This document shows positions 19,382-27,220 of a DNA stretch of 50,794 nt, piece by piece. The DNA is from Verrucomicrobiota bacterium (GTDB lineage Bacteria; Verrucomicrobiota; Lentisphaeria; JABSQK01; JAJFLO01). The position numbers and the translations under genes were made by a program. Within the stretch, counting starts at the first letter, position 1. Every line of letters begins with the position of its first letter. Location of the stretch: the NCBI GenBank assembly GCA_021772615.1, contig JAJFLQ010000028.1, positions 1 through 50,794 on the forward strand, read 5' to 3'. The notes under the pieces were generated by a model. It searched no databases. It saw only the letters and a program-made list of their open reading frames with translations, and had not been told where the DNA came from.

Positions 19382-19786
19382 TCATCTTCCGTAAGCAATC
19401 CCGGAATTTTGCGCAATTTTATGCAATTTCTTGTCAAGAGTTGCCAAAGGACACTGCATTCGTTTTGCCAGTTCGAGGTAAGAGGCATCATAGGCACTTA
19501 GACTATGTTCAACAGCTAATTTTATGATGTCTTTCATCACGCCGTTTGCATCCTGCGTTATCGGCAGGTTTGTGATTATCTTGATGTAATTCTCGATGTC
19601 GGCTTTTACGATTCGCTGTCTTCTAAAATTGCTCACGAGAACATTTGCCGCTTCCAAAAAGAAGATCGATGGTACAATTGCTTCAAGTTCCAATGATCCG
19701 AGTTTATCAAAAATTTGATCGGCTACGACACTTGTTTCGTCGGTTGCCGTTCCCGAAATTAAAATTGAACAATCAATAACAATCAT
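19382..19786 (-). CDS. vapC: VapC-type PIN-domain toxin
   Basis: This 134-residue PIN domain has the expected acidic active site: Asp5 in MIVIDCS, Glu45 in FFLEAANVL, Asp100 in SAYDASYLELA and Asp118 in LATLDKKL. It is expected to be a Mg-dependent ribonuclease held inactive by the antitoxin encoded just upstream. Its ATG overlaps the antitoxin stop (ATGA, 19783-19786), the usual coupling for toxin-antitoxin pairs. All four acidic residues are intact, so the toxin is probably functional. The RNA target cannot be told from sequence. Confidence 0.92.
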   Translation of the reverse strand: MIVIDCSILISGTATDETSVVADQIFDKLGSLELEAIVPSIFFLEAANVLVSNFRRQRIVKADIENYIKIITNLPITQDANGVMKDIIKLAVEHSLSAYDASYLELAKRMQCPLATLDKKLHKIAQNSGIAYGR

Positions 19787-20028
19787 CTTCGACCTTCGTT
19801 TTTCATTCTTGAGAGGTCGTCGACGCTAACGGCCAGCGGTGCCGTCTTAATCAGTGCACGTAATTCTGAATACAGTTTTGTTGCCTGAATTTTTCGCATG
19901 TCCACGGGGGCGGTAATTTGAGCGACAGCACGCCCTCTGTTAGTGATAATAAATTCCTCCCCGCTCTGCACCCGATGTATGAAGTGTGAAAAATGTTTCT
20001 TGGCTTCATAAATACCTATCTTAACCAT
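19783..20028 (-). CDS. Phd/YefM-family antitoxin
   Basis: This 81-residue protein has the classic Phd/YefM N-terminus: EAKKHFSHFIHRVQSGEEF followed by IITNRGRAVAQI. It is expected to bind DNA as a dimer and to neutralise the PIN toxin with its C-terminal tail. The start at 20028 has AGGAGG at 20037-20042. It is the first gene of the pair, overlapping the toxin by 4 nt, and is likely autorepressed through the dyad at 20050-20070. Confidence 0.93.
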   Translation of the reverse strand: MVKIGIYEAKKHFSHFIHRVQSGEEFIITNRGRAVAQITAPVDMRKIQATKLYSELRALIKTAPLAVSVDDLSRMKNEGRR

Positions 20029-20036
20029 AACAAATT

Positions 20037-20042
20037 CCTCCT
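20037..20042 (-). promoter_or_regulatory. Strong ribosome binding site of the antitoxin
   Basis: AGGAGG lies 8 nt before the antitoxin ATG. It fixes the start and is much stronger than most sites in the window, in keeping with an excess of antitoxin. Confidence 0.75.
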
Positions 20043-20049
20043 GACTAGA

Positions 20050-20070
20050 TTATATAACCAGACTATATCA
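20050..20070. promoter_or_regulatory. Inverted repeat upstream of toxin-antitoxin pair, likely operator
   Basis: TTATATA-ACCAGAC-TATATCA has seven-base arms with one mismatch and a 7-nt spacer. It contains the AT-rich promoter-like TATAAT on the minus strand just upstream of the Shine-Dalgarno sequence. Autoregulation by the antitoxin is inferred from family behaviour. Confidence 0.45.
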
Positions 20071-20155
20071 AGTGATGCTAATAATCAAGCCGCAACGATA
20101 AAAATCACCGTAGTGAACCTTTGCGCCTTTACGTGAGACCATTTATGGGTAAACC

Positions 20156-21010
20156 TCAAAGCACCGGCTTCGTTGCACTGACAATACCATAGATTCCGAT
20201 GTTCAGTTCGCGGACATAGTACTGATTTAATCCGGAAACAATACTGTCCAGCTGCAAACTCGACCGGAGACCGAGGCCGCAAAATATCCGTGCGACCGGT
20301 TTTAGAAACAGACTCGTAATGAATATCCGCCGGGAAGACGGAATGACGTTGTTGGTATGATGCCGAAACTGGACACCGGCGAATCCGGCATCGACAAGCA
20401 ATCGCGTAAACGCGGCCTCGCTGAGCACATCGGGTACACCCCAGCCACGTCCCCAGTCCGCGACTAATTTCCGCTCTTCAGCAGTCTGAATTTCGCGTTG
20501 CAGAAAGGCATCTGCGATGACGATCCGCCCGCCGGGTTGCAAGATACGATACGATTCCTGAATCGTTAGCGCTTTGTCTTCGCTGCAACAGAGACTTTCG
20601 AGAAACCATACGACATCAAACGAACAGCTCTTGAATGCAGAACGCGAATAGTCGCCAAGGCACAGGTCGATTTTGCTTCCCAGCCCGTACCGGACGATAA
20701 GCCGCTGCGCTTTTTGAAGCTGTGCGTGGTTGATATTCATCCCGGTCACCCGCGCACCAACCTCACGCGCAATCCAGATACCACTGCCGGCAATTCCGCA
20801 ACCCGCGTCCAGCACGGCGTCGTCGCAAGTAATCCTGACGGTTGCAGCCATTACCCGGTTCATATTGAGCACGGCATCGACATGACGGTGAGTCGTTTCA
20901 TCGAAAAAGCCGCAATGGATCCCATGATGCCGGTCAAGAGCCCAGAGCCACTTATAGGCAGAGTGTATGTCGTTGTTATATTGAATCACTCTGAGCTGGT
21001 GCGGTGTCAT
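20156..21010 (-). CDS. SAM-dependent methyltransferase (tocopherol/sterol-methyltransferase-like class I)
   Basis: This is a 284-residue class I methyltransferase. Motif I is VLDAGCGIAGSGIW (about residues 66-79), followed by the acidic strand VTGMNIN, motif II around CSFDVVWFLESLCC, and post-motif ILQPGGRIVIADAF. The N-terminal pattern YKWLWALDRHHGIHCGFFDE resembles the N-terminus of gamma-tocopherol, sterol and sarcosine/dimethylglycine methyltransferases, so a small-molecule C-, N- or O-methyl acceptor is likely. The exact substrate is unknown. It stands alone between the toxin-antitoxin pair and a divergently transcribed secreted protein. Start is the ATG at 21010. Confidence 0.85.
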   Translation of the reverse strand: MTPHQLRVIQYNNDIHSAYKWLWALDRHHGIHCGFFDETTHRHVDAVLNMNRVMAATVRITCDDAVLDAGCGIAGSGIWIAREVGARVTGMNINHAQLQKAQRLIVRYGLGSKIDLCLGDYSRSAFKSCSFDVVWFLESLCCSEDKALTIQESYRILQPGGRIVIADAFLQREIQTAEERKLVADWGRGWGVPDVLSEAAFTRLLVDAGFAGVQFRHHTNNVIPSSRRIFITSLFLKPVARIFCGLGLRSSLQLDSIVSGLNQYYVRELNIGIYGIVSATKPVL

Positions 21011-21185
21011 TGTTGGAACCTTGGGTGACTGTCGGCGTTCTAAATTGACAGGGCGTGTTGCGCCGGGAATACGGCGGGCGGCCTCTCGATTTCGGGGAAA
21101 AATGAATCGATTCTGTCGTTTTTGCAGTCGACGTGTCCAAAATCCGACAGACTGCTATATTATCGCAAGTTAACCTGGAGCATTC

Positions 21186-21830
21186 ATGATGAAAAAACTC
21201 GTCGGCGGCATATTAACATCTATTCTCGTATTCGGAAATGCCAATATGTCCGTGGCTGGTGACGATGAATGGCGAACGTTTGGTGAGGCGGCGGCGATCA
21301 TGCTCGGTGTGCGGGCATTGACAGGTTGGGATCCGGTTGGCGATATTATCGACTATCCTCGTCATCGACTACGCCATCGTCATCGTCATACCGACTATCA
21401 CTATGTGGCGCCCCATTATTACGAACAACGCAACTGCCGATCGAATCGCATCAGCGCCTATTCGCAATCCTACCATGTAACACCGTTCCGGCCGCAGCGA
21501 TACAACAACGCCGAAAGAATTTCCTATCTTCGCGAGGAGCCTGATGACGACCCGGAGTATTCAGGGCTACCGCAAAGCCGAAAGACACAACCATCAGCAG
21601 AAACACCGTCACCAACCCGCCCTCCAGGTACCCATTCGAATATTGAGATATCGAAACGCGTTGAAGATGGTTTCGAAATCACAACGGAACGGATCTGGAT
21701 CGCACCGCACTGGGAAAGCACCGTGATCGACGGCCACTGGCGCGGAAATACCTGGGTGGAAACGCACACCGAGAAGAAATGGGTGGAAGGCCAGTGGCAG
21801 GAACGCGAATCGAAATTGCCGGTTAAATAA
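21186..21830 (+). CDS. Secreted protein with His/Arg-rich segment and WxxGxW-like repeats
   Basis: This 214-residue protein has a signal peptide (MMKKLVGGIL..., cleavage near VAG, residue about 25). A basic His/Arg cluster (RHRLRHRHRHTDYHY, about residues 59-73) follows, which may bind metal, then a Pro/Ser-rich stretch. The C-terminal half has repeated aromatic/Gly units (APHWES, IDGHWRG, VEGQWQ) like the WxxGxW repeat found in small periplasmic proteins of proteobacteria. The function is unknown. GGAG at 21177-21180 supports the ATG at 21186; the next codon is also ATG. It is transcribed away from the methyltransferase. Confidence 0.8.
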   Translation: MMKKLVGGILTSILVFGNANMSVAGDDEWRTFGEAAAIMLGVRALTGWDPVGDIIDYPRHRLRHRHRHTDYHYVAPHYYEQRNCRSNRISAYSQSYHVTPFRPQRYNNAERISYLREEPDDDPEYSGLPQSRKTQPSAETPSPTRPPGTHSNIEISKRVEDGFEITTERIWIAPHWESTVIDGHWRGNTWVETHTEKKWVEGQWQERESKLPVK

Positions 21831-21875
21831 GTATTCCGCCCGGCAGTTGTGTACCACTACCGGGGATGATGGTTT

Positions 21876-21915
21876 CTTGTCTGTCCGTACGTTGCACTCC
21901 GGGTGGACAAACAAG
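21876..21915. terminator. Imperfect 11-bp stem between convergent genes, possible terminator
   Basis: CTTGTCTGTCC pairs with GGACAAACAAG (one mismatch) across an 18-nt loop, between the secreted-protein gene and purU, which converge. There is no T-tract, so terminator function is uncertain. Confidence 0.3.
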
Positions 21916-21979
21916 AATGTCTATCCTACTGCGAGCGCAGATGGCCTGGATAGTGGATCAGGCCAGACTGACGTGAGGT

Positions 21980-22846
21980 TCAGGAGAAAACCACGGATTT
22001 ATTACCGTAGACAATGATCCTGTCTTCCAGATGCCATTTCACCGATCGCGCCAGCACGTTGCGTTCGATGTCCTGCCCCAGTTCCTTCAATTCCTTCACA
22101 CTGGTCCGATGTGACACACGAATGACGTCCTGTTCGATAATCGGCCCCATATCCAATTCACTTGTCACATAATGAGCCGTAGCACCGATTAATTTTACCC
22201 CGCGATCATATGCTTGGCGATACGGGTTTGCCCCAATAAATGCAGGCAAGAAGGAATGATGAATGTTGATGATGCGATTGGGAAATGTGTTAACGAAATG
22301 TCCCGTCAGAATCTGCATGTATCGCGCCAGCACGACCAGATCTACCTTGTTCTTAAGTAATTCGATGGCCCTGGATTCTGCATCCGCTTTGGTCTCCGGC
22401 GTAACCGGTATATGGTGAAACGGAACCCCAAAGTTGCTTACAGCATCATTGAGGTCAGGATGATTGCTCACCACCATTGAAATTTCCGCAGGTAATTCAC
22501 CGCGCGACCAGCGCCATAGCAATTCGAAAAGAACATGGTCATATTTCGAAACCATAATGGCGATACGCTTACGATCCGCGGCATAGCTGATGCGCCAGTC
22601 CATTTCATACCGTTCTGCGACAGCCTCAGCGAATGTCTTCTCCAGCAAGGGCCTGGCTATATCCAGACCAGGTGTCTGGAATTCCAGGCGCATGAAGAAT
22701 GTACCACCTTCGGGATCGGTTGAATGTTGATCGAGTGACGTGATATTGGCGCCATGGTTATATAAAAAATTGGTCACGGCAGCGACAATTCCTGGTTTAT
22801 CAGAACATGTAATCGACAGCCTCGCCGTTGTTCCCTGATCGTCCAT
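21980..22846 (-). CDS. purU: Formyltetrahydrofolate deformylase
   Basis: This is a 288-residue protein of full family length. An N-terminal ACT domain ([20 protein letters not shown], about residues 9-28) is followed by a formyltransferase-fold catalytic domain with [14 protein letters not shown], the [10 protein letters not shown] loop (the His of the catalytic triad) and [17 protein letters not shown]. It hydrolyses 10-formyl-THF to THF and formate, supplying formate for PurT and balancing one-carbon pools. GGGAAG lies just upstream of the ATG at 22846. It follows folE by 13 nt on the same strand, so the two folate genes form an operon. Confidence 0.96.
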   Translation of the reverse strand: MDDQGTTARLSITCSDKPGIVAAVTNFLYNHGANITSLDQHSTDPEGGTFFMRLEFQTPGLDIARPLLEKTFAEAVAERYEMDWRISYAADRKRIAIMVSKYDHVLFELLWRWSRGELPAEISMVVSNHPDLNDAVSNFGVPFHHIPVTPETKADAESRAIELLKNKVDLVVLARYMQILTGHFVNTFPNRIINIHHSFLPAFIGANPYRQAYDRGVKLIGATAHYVTSELDMGPIIEQDVIRVSHRTSVKELKELGQDIERNVLARSVKWHLEDRIIVYGNKSVVFS

Positions 22847-22859
22847 AATCTTCCCGTCT

Positions 22860-23399
22860 TTATTTTAGCAAACTTAGAAATTCGGCTCTGGTCGAATGTC
22901 GTTTTCGAAAAGCACCCAGCATGCACGAGGTTGTCATCACGGAATTTTGTTTTTCGACACCTCGCATCATCATGCACAAATGCTGCGCCTCTATCACGAC
23001 GCCAACGCCGATCGAATCAATGATGGACATGATGGTTTCCGCAATCTGCTTGGTCAACACTTCCTGGATCTGCAGACGACGGGCATAAAGATCAACGATA
23101 CGCGGAATCTTCGATAATCCGATTACTCTACCCTGAGGGATATAGGCGACATGGCATTTGCCGATGAACGGAAGCATGTGATGTTCGCATAAAGAATACA
23201 GTTCTATATTCTTGACAACGACCATTTCATCCGTATCAGCTTCGAAAATAGCACCGTTTATGACTGCGTCGACACTTTGCGTGTACCCTTGGGTAAGATA
23301 GCGAAAAGCCTTTGCCGCGCGTATTGGTGTATCTCGTAATCCTTCCCGATCCAGATCTTCTCCGATATCCCTGATTATATTCCTGAAGTGTTGGTCCAT
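22860..23399 (-). CDS. folE: GTP cyclohydrolase I
   Basis: This enzyme of about 179 residues converts GTP to 7,8-dihydroneopterin triphosphate, the first step of folate/pterin synthesis. The family signatures are [20 protein letters not shown] near the start, the zinc ligands Cys71 and His74 in [12 protein letters not shown], the [15 protein letters not shown] segment, and the second zinc Cys in [10 protein letters not shown] chose the ATG at 23399, where homology to the family begins. The frame stays open to a GTG at 23552 with an internal ATG at 23486, so an N-terminal extension of up to 51 residues is possible; none of these starts has a good Shine-Dalgarno sequence. It is the first gene of a folE-purU operon, divergent from lexA. 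Confidence 0.94.
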   Translation of the reverse strand: MDQHFRNIIRDIGEDLDREGLRDTPIRAAKAFRYLTQGYTQSVDAVINGAIFEADTDEMVVVKNIELYSLCEHHMLPFIGKCHVAYIPQGRVIGLSKIPRIVDLYARRLQIQEVLTKQIAETIMSIIDSIGVGVVIEAQHLCMMMRGVEKQNSVMTTSCMLGAFRKRHSTRAEFLSLLK

Positions 23400-23580
23400 A
23401 AAGATGCTTGCTGCCGAGATTTTAGGGATTGAGCGACCTTTTCCAACAGGTTCTGGTAATTGATGCCCGAGTGGATAACGGGACATACTGTGGGAAGGTA
23501 GATGTATGATCCGACAAATACAACATTGTCGGCAGAATTTCAGCGGCAACACATTTTCTCAAAAAAAGGCCCTCGACCTG

Positions 23581-23609
23581 CTTTAATGAATACAAATGTA
23601 TGCTAATAT
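23581..23609 (+). promoter_or_regulatory. lexA promoter with palindromic operator in the spacer
   Basis: An extended -10 (TGCTAATAT, hexamer 23604-23609) has a weak -35 (TTTAAT or CTTTAA, 23581-23587). Between them sits the perfect dyad ATACA-AA-TGTAT (23590-23601). A repressor bound there would block RNA polymerase, as expected for an autoregulated LexA. The dyad is not the E. coli CTGT-N8-ACAG box, so this LexA may have its own recognition sequence. The palindrome is seen; the LexA assignment is inference. Confidence 0.5.
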
Positions 23610-23692
23610 ATTGCTATGTGAATCCGTTCTCCGACCGGTTGTTATATCATATCCAAACTGCAGAATATTACCTGTTTCGAGGCATCGCGACT

Positions 23693-24301
23693 ATGAAAAG
23701 AGGCCCCCGGGGAAAAACCCGATACGAGATCTTCGCATACGTTAAATCACGATTGAAAGAGGGAAATCCGCCAACAATACGGGAAGTTCAGGAAGCATTC
23801 CATTTAAAGTCGGTTCAAACCGCCAGGGTACATCTGAATACGCTGGTCAAAGAAAATAAGCTAATGAAAATTCCGGGTATTGCCCGTGGATATAGGCTTA
23901 CCAAAGACAGGCATGCTGCGCAAGCCACATTCATTCCCGTTCTTGGTAATGTACATGCCGGAGATCTGAACCTGGCTTGTGAAGAGATCGAATGCTACAT
24001 CCCTGTCAACCAGCAACATACAAACGTTGAACTGTTCGCTTTGAGAATCGAGGGCGACAGCATGATTGGTCAAGGAATTCTGCCTGGCGATACTGCAATC
24101 ATCCGCAAACAGCCGTCCGCCGCTAAAGGCGATATCGTTGTGGTTCTGGTTGAAGGCGAAGCATCTATCAAGACATATGACACTGACAACGGCAAGATTG
24201 TACTTCGCCCTGAAAACCCGAAATATGATCCCATCTATCCGGATTCAGATCGCTATCGAATACTGGGTAAAGTTATTGAAATCAGGCGCTGCCTTGGCTG
24301 A
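23693..24301 (+). CDS. lexA: LexA family SOS repressor/peptidase
   Basis: This is a 202-residue LexA homologue. The N-terminal winged helix (residues 1-70, with TIREVQEAFHLKS as helix-turn-helix region) is followed by an S24 peptidase domain with the self-cleavage site Ala89-Gly90 in NVHAGDL, nucleophile Ser123 in EGDSMIGQG and base Lys160 in EASIKTY. RecA-stimulated self-cleavage after DNA damage should derepress its regulon. I chose the ATG at 23693, preceded by GAGG, because the longer frame (from 23600) would start inside the promoter/operator. It is the first gene of the lexA-imuA-imuB-hslO run, with 18 nt before imuA. Confidence 0.93.
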   Translation: MKRGPRGKTRYEIFAYVKSRLKEGNPPTIREVQEAFHLKSVQTARVHLNTLVKENKLMKIPGIARGYRLTKDRHAAQATFIPVLGNVHAGDLNLACEEIECYIPVNQQHTNVELFALRIEGDSMIGQGILPGDTAIIRKQPSAAKGDIVVVLVEGEASIKTYDTDNGKIVLRPENPKYDPIYPDSDRYRILGKVIEIRRCLG

Positions 24302-24319
24302 GCCAATACGACTGTCCTG

Positions 24320-24907
24320 ATGATGCAGTGGTCACAGAATAAGTATGAAAAATCCTGGTCGTTACGGGCTTTAGCCGGTTCACTGGTGGAACTTTCCTCA
24401 CCCGGCAGCGGCTCTGCCATGACCTATGCGTGCAAACTGATTCTGGAGGCGCAGCAAAGTATGGAACCTACTGCCTGGATCATTGGCACACACTATCATG
24501 TGTACCCACCTGACCTGGCAGCAAGCGGCATTGACCTCGATAACCTGGTATTTATTCGAATGTCAAATATTCAAAACGCCAGCAGGTCGGCAGAAATTTT
24601 ATTACAATCCGGTGCATTCGGCTTGGTTGTCATTGATGCACAGACCCTCCATCGCCTCAGAGAGGCTGTCCTTATGCGACTCTCCAGACTTACTGCACGA
24701 CACCATTCCATACTGTTGCTCCTGACAGAAAAGCCCAGACACTCCCCTTCCCTGGGCACCTTTGTCTGTGTGCATGGTCATGCAGCAGAGTATGTGAGAA
24801 CCGAAAAGGCTGTGTTTTCAAGTGAATGCACTATTCAAAAAGACAAACGTCGCGGACCCGGCTGGAACATACAGGCAACATCTCATGCGACAGACGGCTT
24901 GCATTAA
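24320..24907 (+). CDS. imuA: ImuA-like RecA-related protein of the mutagenesis cassette, degenerate P-loop
   Basis: This is a 195-residue protein. The start LAGSLVELSSPGSGSAMTYA aligns with the ImuA/SulA/RecA P-loop region, but the Walker A Lys is replaced (SGSAMT rather than SGKT), so ATP binding is doubtful. Later LVVIDAQTL resembles the Walker B strand. ImuA partners ImuB in SOS-induced translesion mutagenesis in many bacteria. The identification rests on this pattern together with its position between lexA and imuB; SulA-like cell-division inhibition is an alternative. ATGs at 24320 and 24323 are both possible starts. The 3' end overlaps the imuB start by 23 nt. Confidence 0.78.
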   Translation: MMQWSQNKYEKSWSLRALAGSLVELSSPGSGSAMTYACKLILEAQQSMEPTAWIIGTHYHVYPPDLAASGIDLDNLVFIRMSNIQNASRSAEILLQSGAFGLVVIDAQTLHRLREAVLMRLSRLTARHHSILLLLTEKPRHSPSLGTFVCVHGHAAEYVRTEKAVFSSECTIQKDKRRGPGWNIQATSHATDGLH

Positions 24908-26342
24908 TGTTACCAAACTACCACTTCAAATTGTACTCAAGCGGGATCCGGCGCTGCAGACATTACCAGTAGCTATCATCGATCATGATCTCGTTTCAGG
25001 AAAGGTCATTCTTGGCAACTCGATCGCATTTCGAAACGGTGTACGACATGGAATGAAACTGAAGACAGCCCTGTCTTTGGTCGGCAACATAAGATTTGTA
25101 ACATTGTCCTCCATACCAACAGCATCCGTCTGCAGAGACATCGCAAAACAACTAAGGGAGTACTCGTCTTTTGTAGAAACATCGCCGACACAACCCGGTC
25201 TTTTCTGGATGAATTCCGGCGGCATGAACTTACTGTTTGAGAACATGGAAGAATGGGCAAAAATGTGTTCCGGGGCCCTCTTTGCATCGTTACACCTGAG
25301 CCATACAATGATTGTTGGCTTCAATAGTTTTTATTGCTATGCTGTGGCTAAAAGCTTACAGTCACAATCCATCATTGTATTCAAGAACCCGGAAGAGGAA
25401 CGGCGGCAGGCATGGCAATGTCCTGTCAACAAGCTAATCGATACATCTGAGATCCGCCTGCGTTTCAGTCAATTCGGCATAACGACACTTTCCGATTTCA
25501 TCCAGTTGCCCGCACAGGGTATTCAGAATTGCTTTGGTTCTCAGGCTTACGAACTATATCAACTCGCGACCGGAAAACGAGAAAAATACATCTCACCCGA
25601 TATCCTCAAACCAGACATCTCCAGAACCCATGAATTCGAATATCCCATTTTGAATCTTCAGAAGATCATGCCGCTCATCAGGTCCATGATGAGCGAATGT
25701 CTGGAGGAACTAAATAAAATCGGCTTGAAGGTCAGCACATACACAATCGATTGCTTCCATCAAAACGCAACTCGAATCACAACGGTAACGGTAAAACCGA
25801 CAAACCCGACACTGGATGAAAAGCATCTGGAACACCTGCTGGAAGTAAACCTTCAATCGACCGTGATCAGCGCCGAAATTGAAGCTGTGCGAATAACAAC
25901 TACAGGTCGTAAAGTAAATTTGGAACAACCCGCTCTCTTTAGAGAGGCCCTTGCACGGGACCTGTCAAAAGCAAGTAAGGCACTGGAATTAATCAATGCG
26001 GAATTCGGTGACAAATCCGTTTGCAAAGCCGAATTAGTGCCCGAAGTACTTCCGGAAAGGCGCTACCGCTGGACAGTACTGAAATACCTTGCAATAGCAA
26101 AACCGGCGAAGGATAAATCACAGAAACTCATACGCAGAATATTCAATAATATAGAACCGCTTTCTGCAAGCATTCAGAAAAACCTAGCGTTTGTATCCGG
26201 ACCATTCGTAATCAGTGGCGGATGGATTCGATCGGAATTTGAACGTCACTACTATTTTGCCGAATCAATGCATGGTACACTTACATGGCTATACTTTGAT
26301 TCAGTAAGAAAAAAATGGTTTCAACAGGGTGATCTCATTTAA
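24885..26342 (+). CDS. imuB: ImuB, catalytically inactive Y-family DNA polymerase paralogue
   Basis: This protein of about 485 residues has the fold of DinB-type polymerases but lacks the metal-binding Asp: the N-terminal strand reads TACINVTKLPLQIV where active enzymes have a conserved Asp and two aromatics. A fingers/palm region, little finger and a C-terminal ImuB tail (GGWIRSEFERHYYF ... KKWFQQGDLI) follow. EQPALF near residue 350 resembles a sliding-clamp-binding QLxLF motif. In known systems ImuB bridges the clamp and DnaE2. I chose the ATG at 24885, overlapping imuA, rather than 24822. No dnaE2 is in the window. hslO follows after 2 nt. Confidence 0.87.
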   Translation: MRQTACINVTKLPLQIVLKRDPALQTLPVAIIDHDLVSGKVILGNSIAFRNGVRHGMKLKTALSLVGNIRFVTLSSIPTASVCRDIAKQLREYSSFVETSPTQPGLFWMNSGGMNLLFENMEEWAKMCSGALFASLHLSHTMIVGFNSFYCYAVAKSLQSQSIIVFKNPEEERRQAWQCPVNKLIDTSEIRLRFSQFGITTLSDFIQLPAQGIQNCFGSQAYELYQLATGKREKYISPDILKPDISRTHEFEYPILNLQKIMPLIRSMMSECLEELNKIGLKVSTYTIDCFHQNATRITTVTVKPTNPTLDEKHLEHLLEVNLQSTVISAEIEAVRITTTGRKVNLEQPALFREALARDLSKASKALELINAEFGDKSVCKAELVPEVLPERRYRWTVLKYLAIAKPAKDKSQKLIRRIFNNIEPLSASIQKNLAFVSGPFVISGGWIRSEFERHYYFAESMHGTLTWLYFDSVRKKWFQQGDLI

Positions 26343-26344
26343 CA

Positions 26345-27220
26345 ATGGATGATTTTCTTTATCGTGGCGTTTTACCACAGCACCAGATACGATTCGGCTA
26401 TTGTCTGACAACGGCCGCAACCAATGACGCAATCCTGGCACATGGCTGCGATCCCGTAGCCGGACACGTTTTGGGGCGCGCGTTGTCAGCCGCTATCCTT
26501 ACGTCCATCCTACTCCAGGATGATGAGCGCTACACCTTACGCTGGAATTACAACGGCGATCTCAACTCGATCGTCGTTGATGTCGGCGCAGATGCGGATG
26601 CGAGAGGATTCGTGGCACCAGTCAACCTGATGCTCAATGCCGTCGATACAAGTGCCGTGTACGGTGACACCGGCCGTATCGCGCTTATAAAATCCACCAG
26701 CAGCGGCGTCCTATCATCGGGCGTAACCGAGGCACGGCTGCTGGATGTGATTGACGACTTAACTATGTACTTTGCCGAGAGTGACCAGATCGAAACGGCC
26801 ATGGTCGTTTTGATCGGTTTCAATAGTGATCCAGAGAAACCGGTGAAGCTCTGTCAGGGGATGATACTGCAGGCCATGCCCGACTGTGACTTATCCGTAT
26901 TCGAAATGGTCCGTCAACGACTTTCTTCCGATGCGGTACGACAACGACTCGCCTGCGAGCCAACACACGACAACTACGTAGAATGTATATTCGAGGCATT
27001 GCTTCCTCCAGGCGAGCACACTGCCCCCATACTTCACGCCTGCAATTCGCCGGCATTCCGCTGTCAATGCTCGCAGGAAAAAATCATGCAAGTGTCATCA
27101 CTGCTGGACAACGACGATCTCAAATCCATCGTTTCCAAAGGCGAATCACTGCATATCCAATGTCAATTTTGCGCGCGCCGATACAGCATCACCGCCTCCG
27201 ATCTTGCATCGTTGTTATGA
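26345..27220 (+). CDS. hslO: Redox-regulated chaperone Hsp33
   Basis: This is a 291-residue Hsp33. The N-terminal substrate domain contains the family stretch VAGHVLGRALSAAILTSILL and the C-terminal zinc switch has the four cysteines Cys240 and Cys242 (RCQCSQ) and Cys273 and Cys276 (QCQFC). Oxidation forms disulfides, releases zinc and activates holdase function, protecting proteins during oxidative stress. All redox cysteines are intact. The start lies 2 nt after the imuB stop, so it is probably translated from the lexA-imuAB message, which would place an oxidative-stress chaperone under SOS control. Its stop codon overlaps the end of the convergent ATP-grasp gene by 6 nt. Confidence 0.95.
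   Translation: MDDFLYRGVLPQHQIRFGYCLTTAATNDAILAHGCDPVAGHVLGRALSAAILTSILLQDDERYTLRWNYNGDLNSIVVDVGADADARGFVAPVNLMLNAVDTSAVYGDTGRIALIKSTSSGVLSSGVTEARLLDVIDDLTMYFAESDQIETAMVVLIGFNSDPEKPVKLCQGMILQAMPDCDLSVFEMVRQRLSSDAVRQRLACEPTHDNYVECIFEALLPPGEHTAPILHACNSPAFRCQCSQEKIMQVSSLLDNDDLKSIVSKGESLHIQCQFCARRYSITASDLASLL

Noticed and set aside
21100..21180. E. coli-type SOS box (CTGT...CAG) in front of the secreted WxxGxW protein
   Set aside because: The half-sites are not in the correct N8 spacing and lack the final match; chance similarity.
23600..23692. N-terminal extension of lexA by 31 codons
   Set aside because: It would begin inside the promoter/operator, and the extra residues do not resemble LexA; the ATG at 23693 fits the family.
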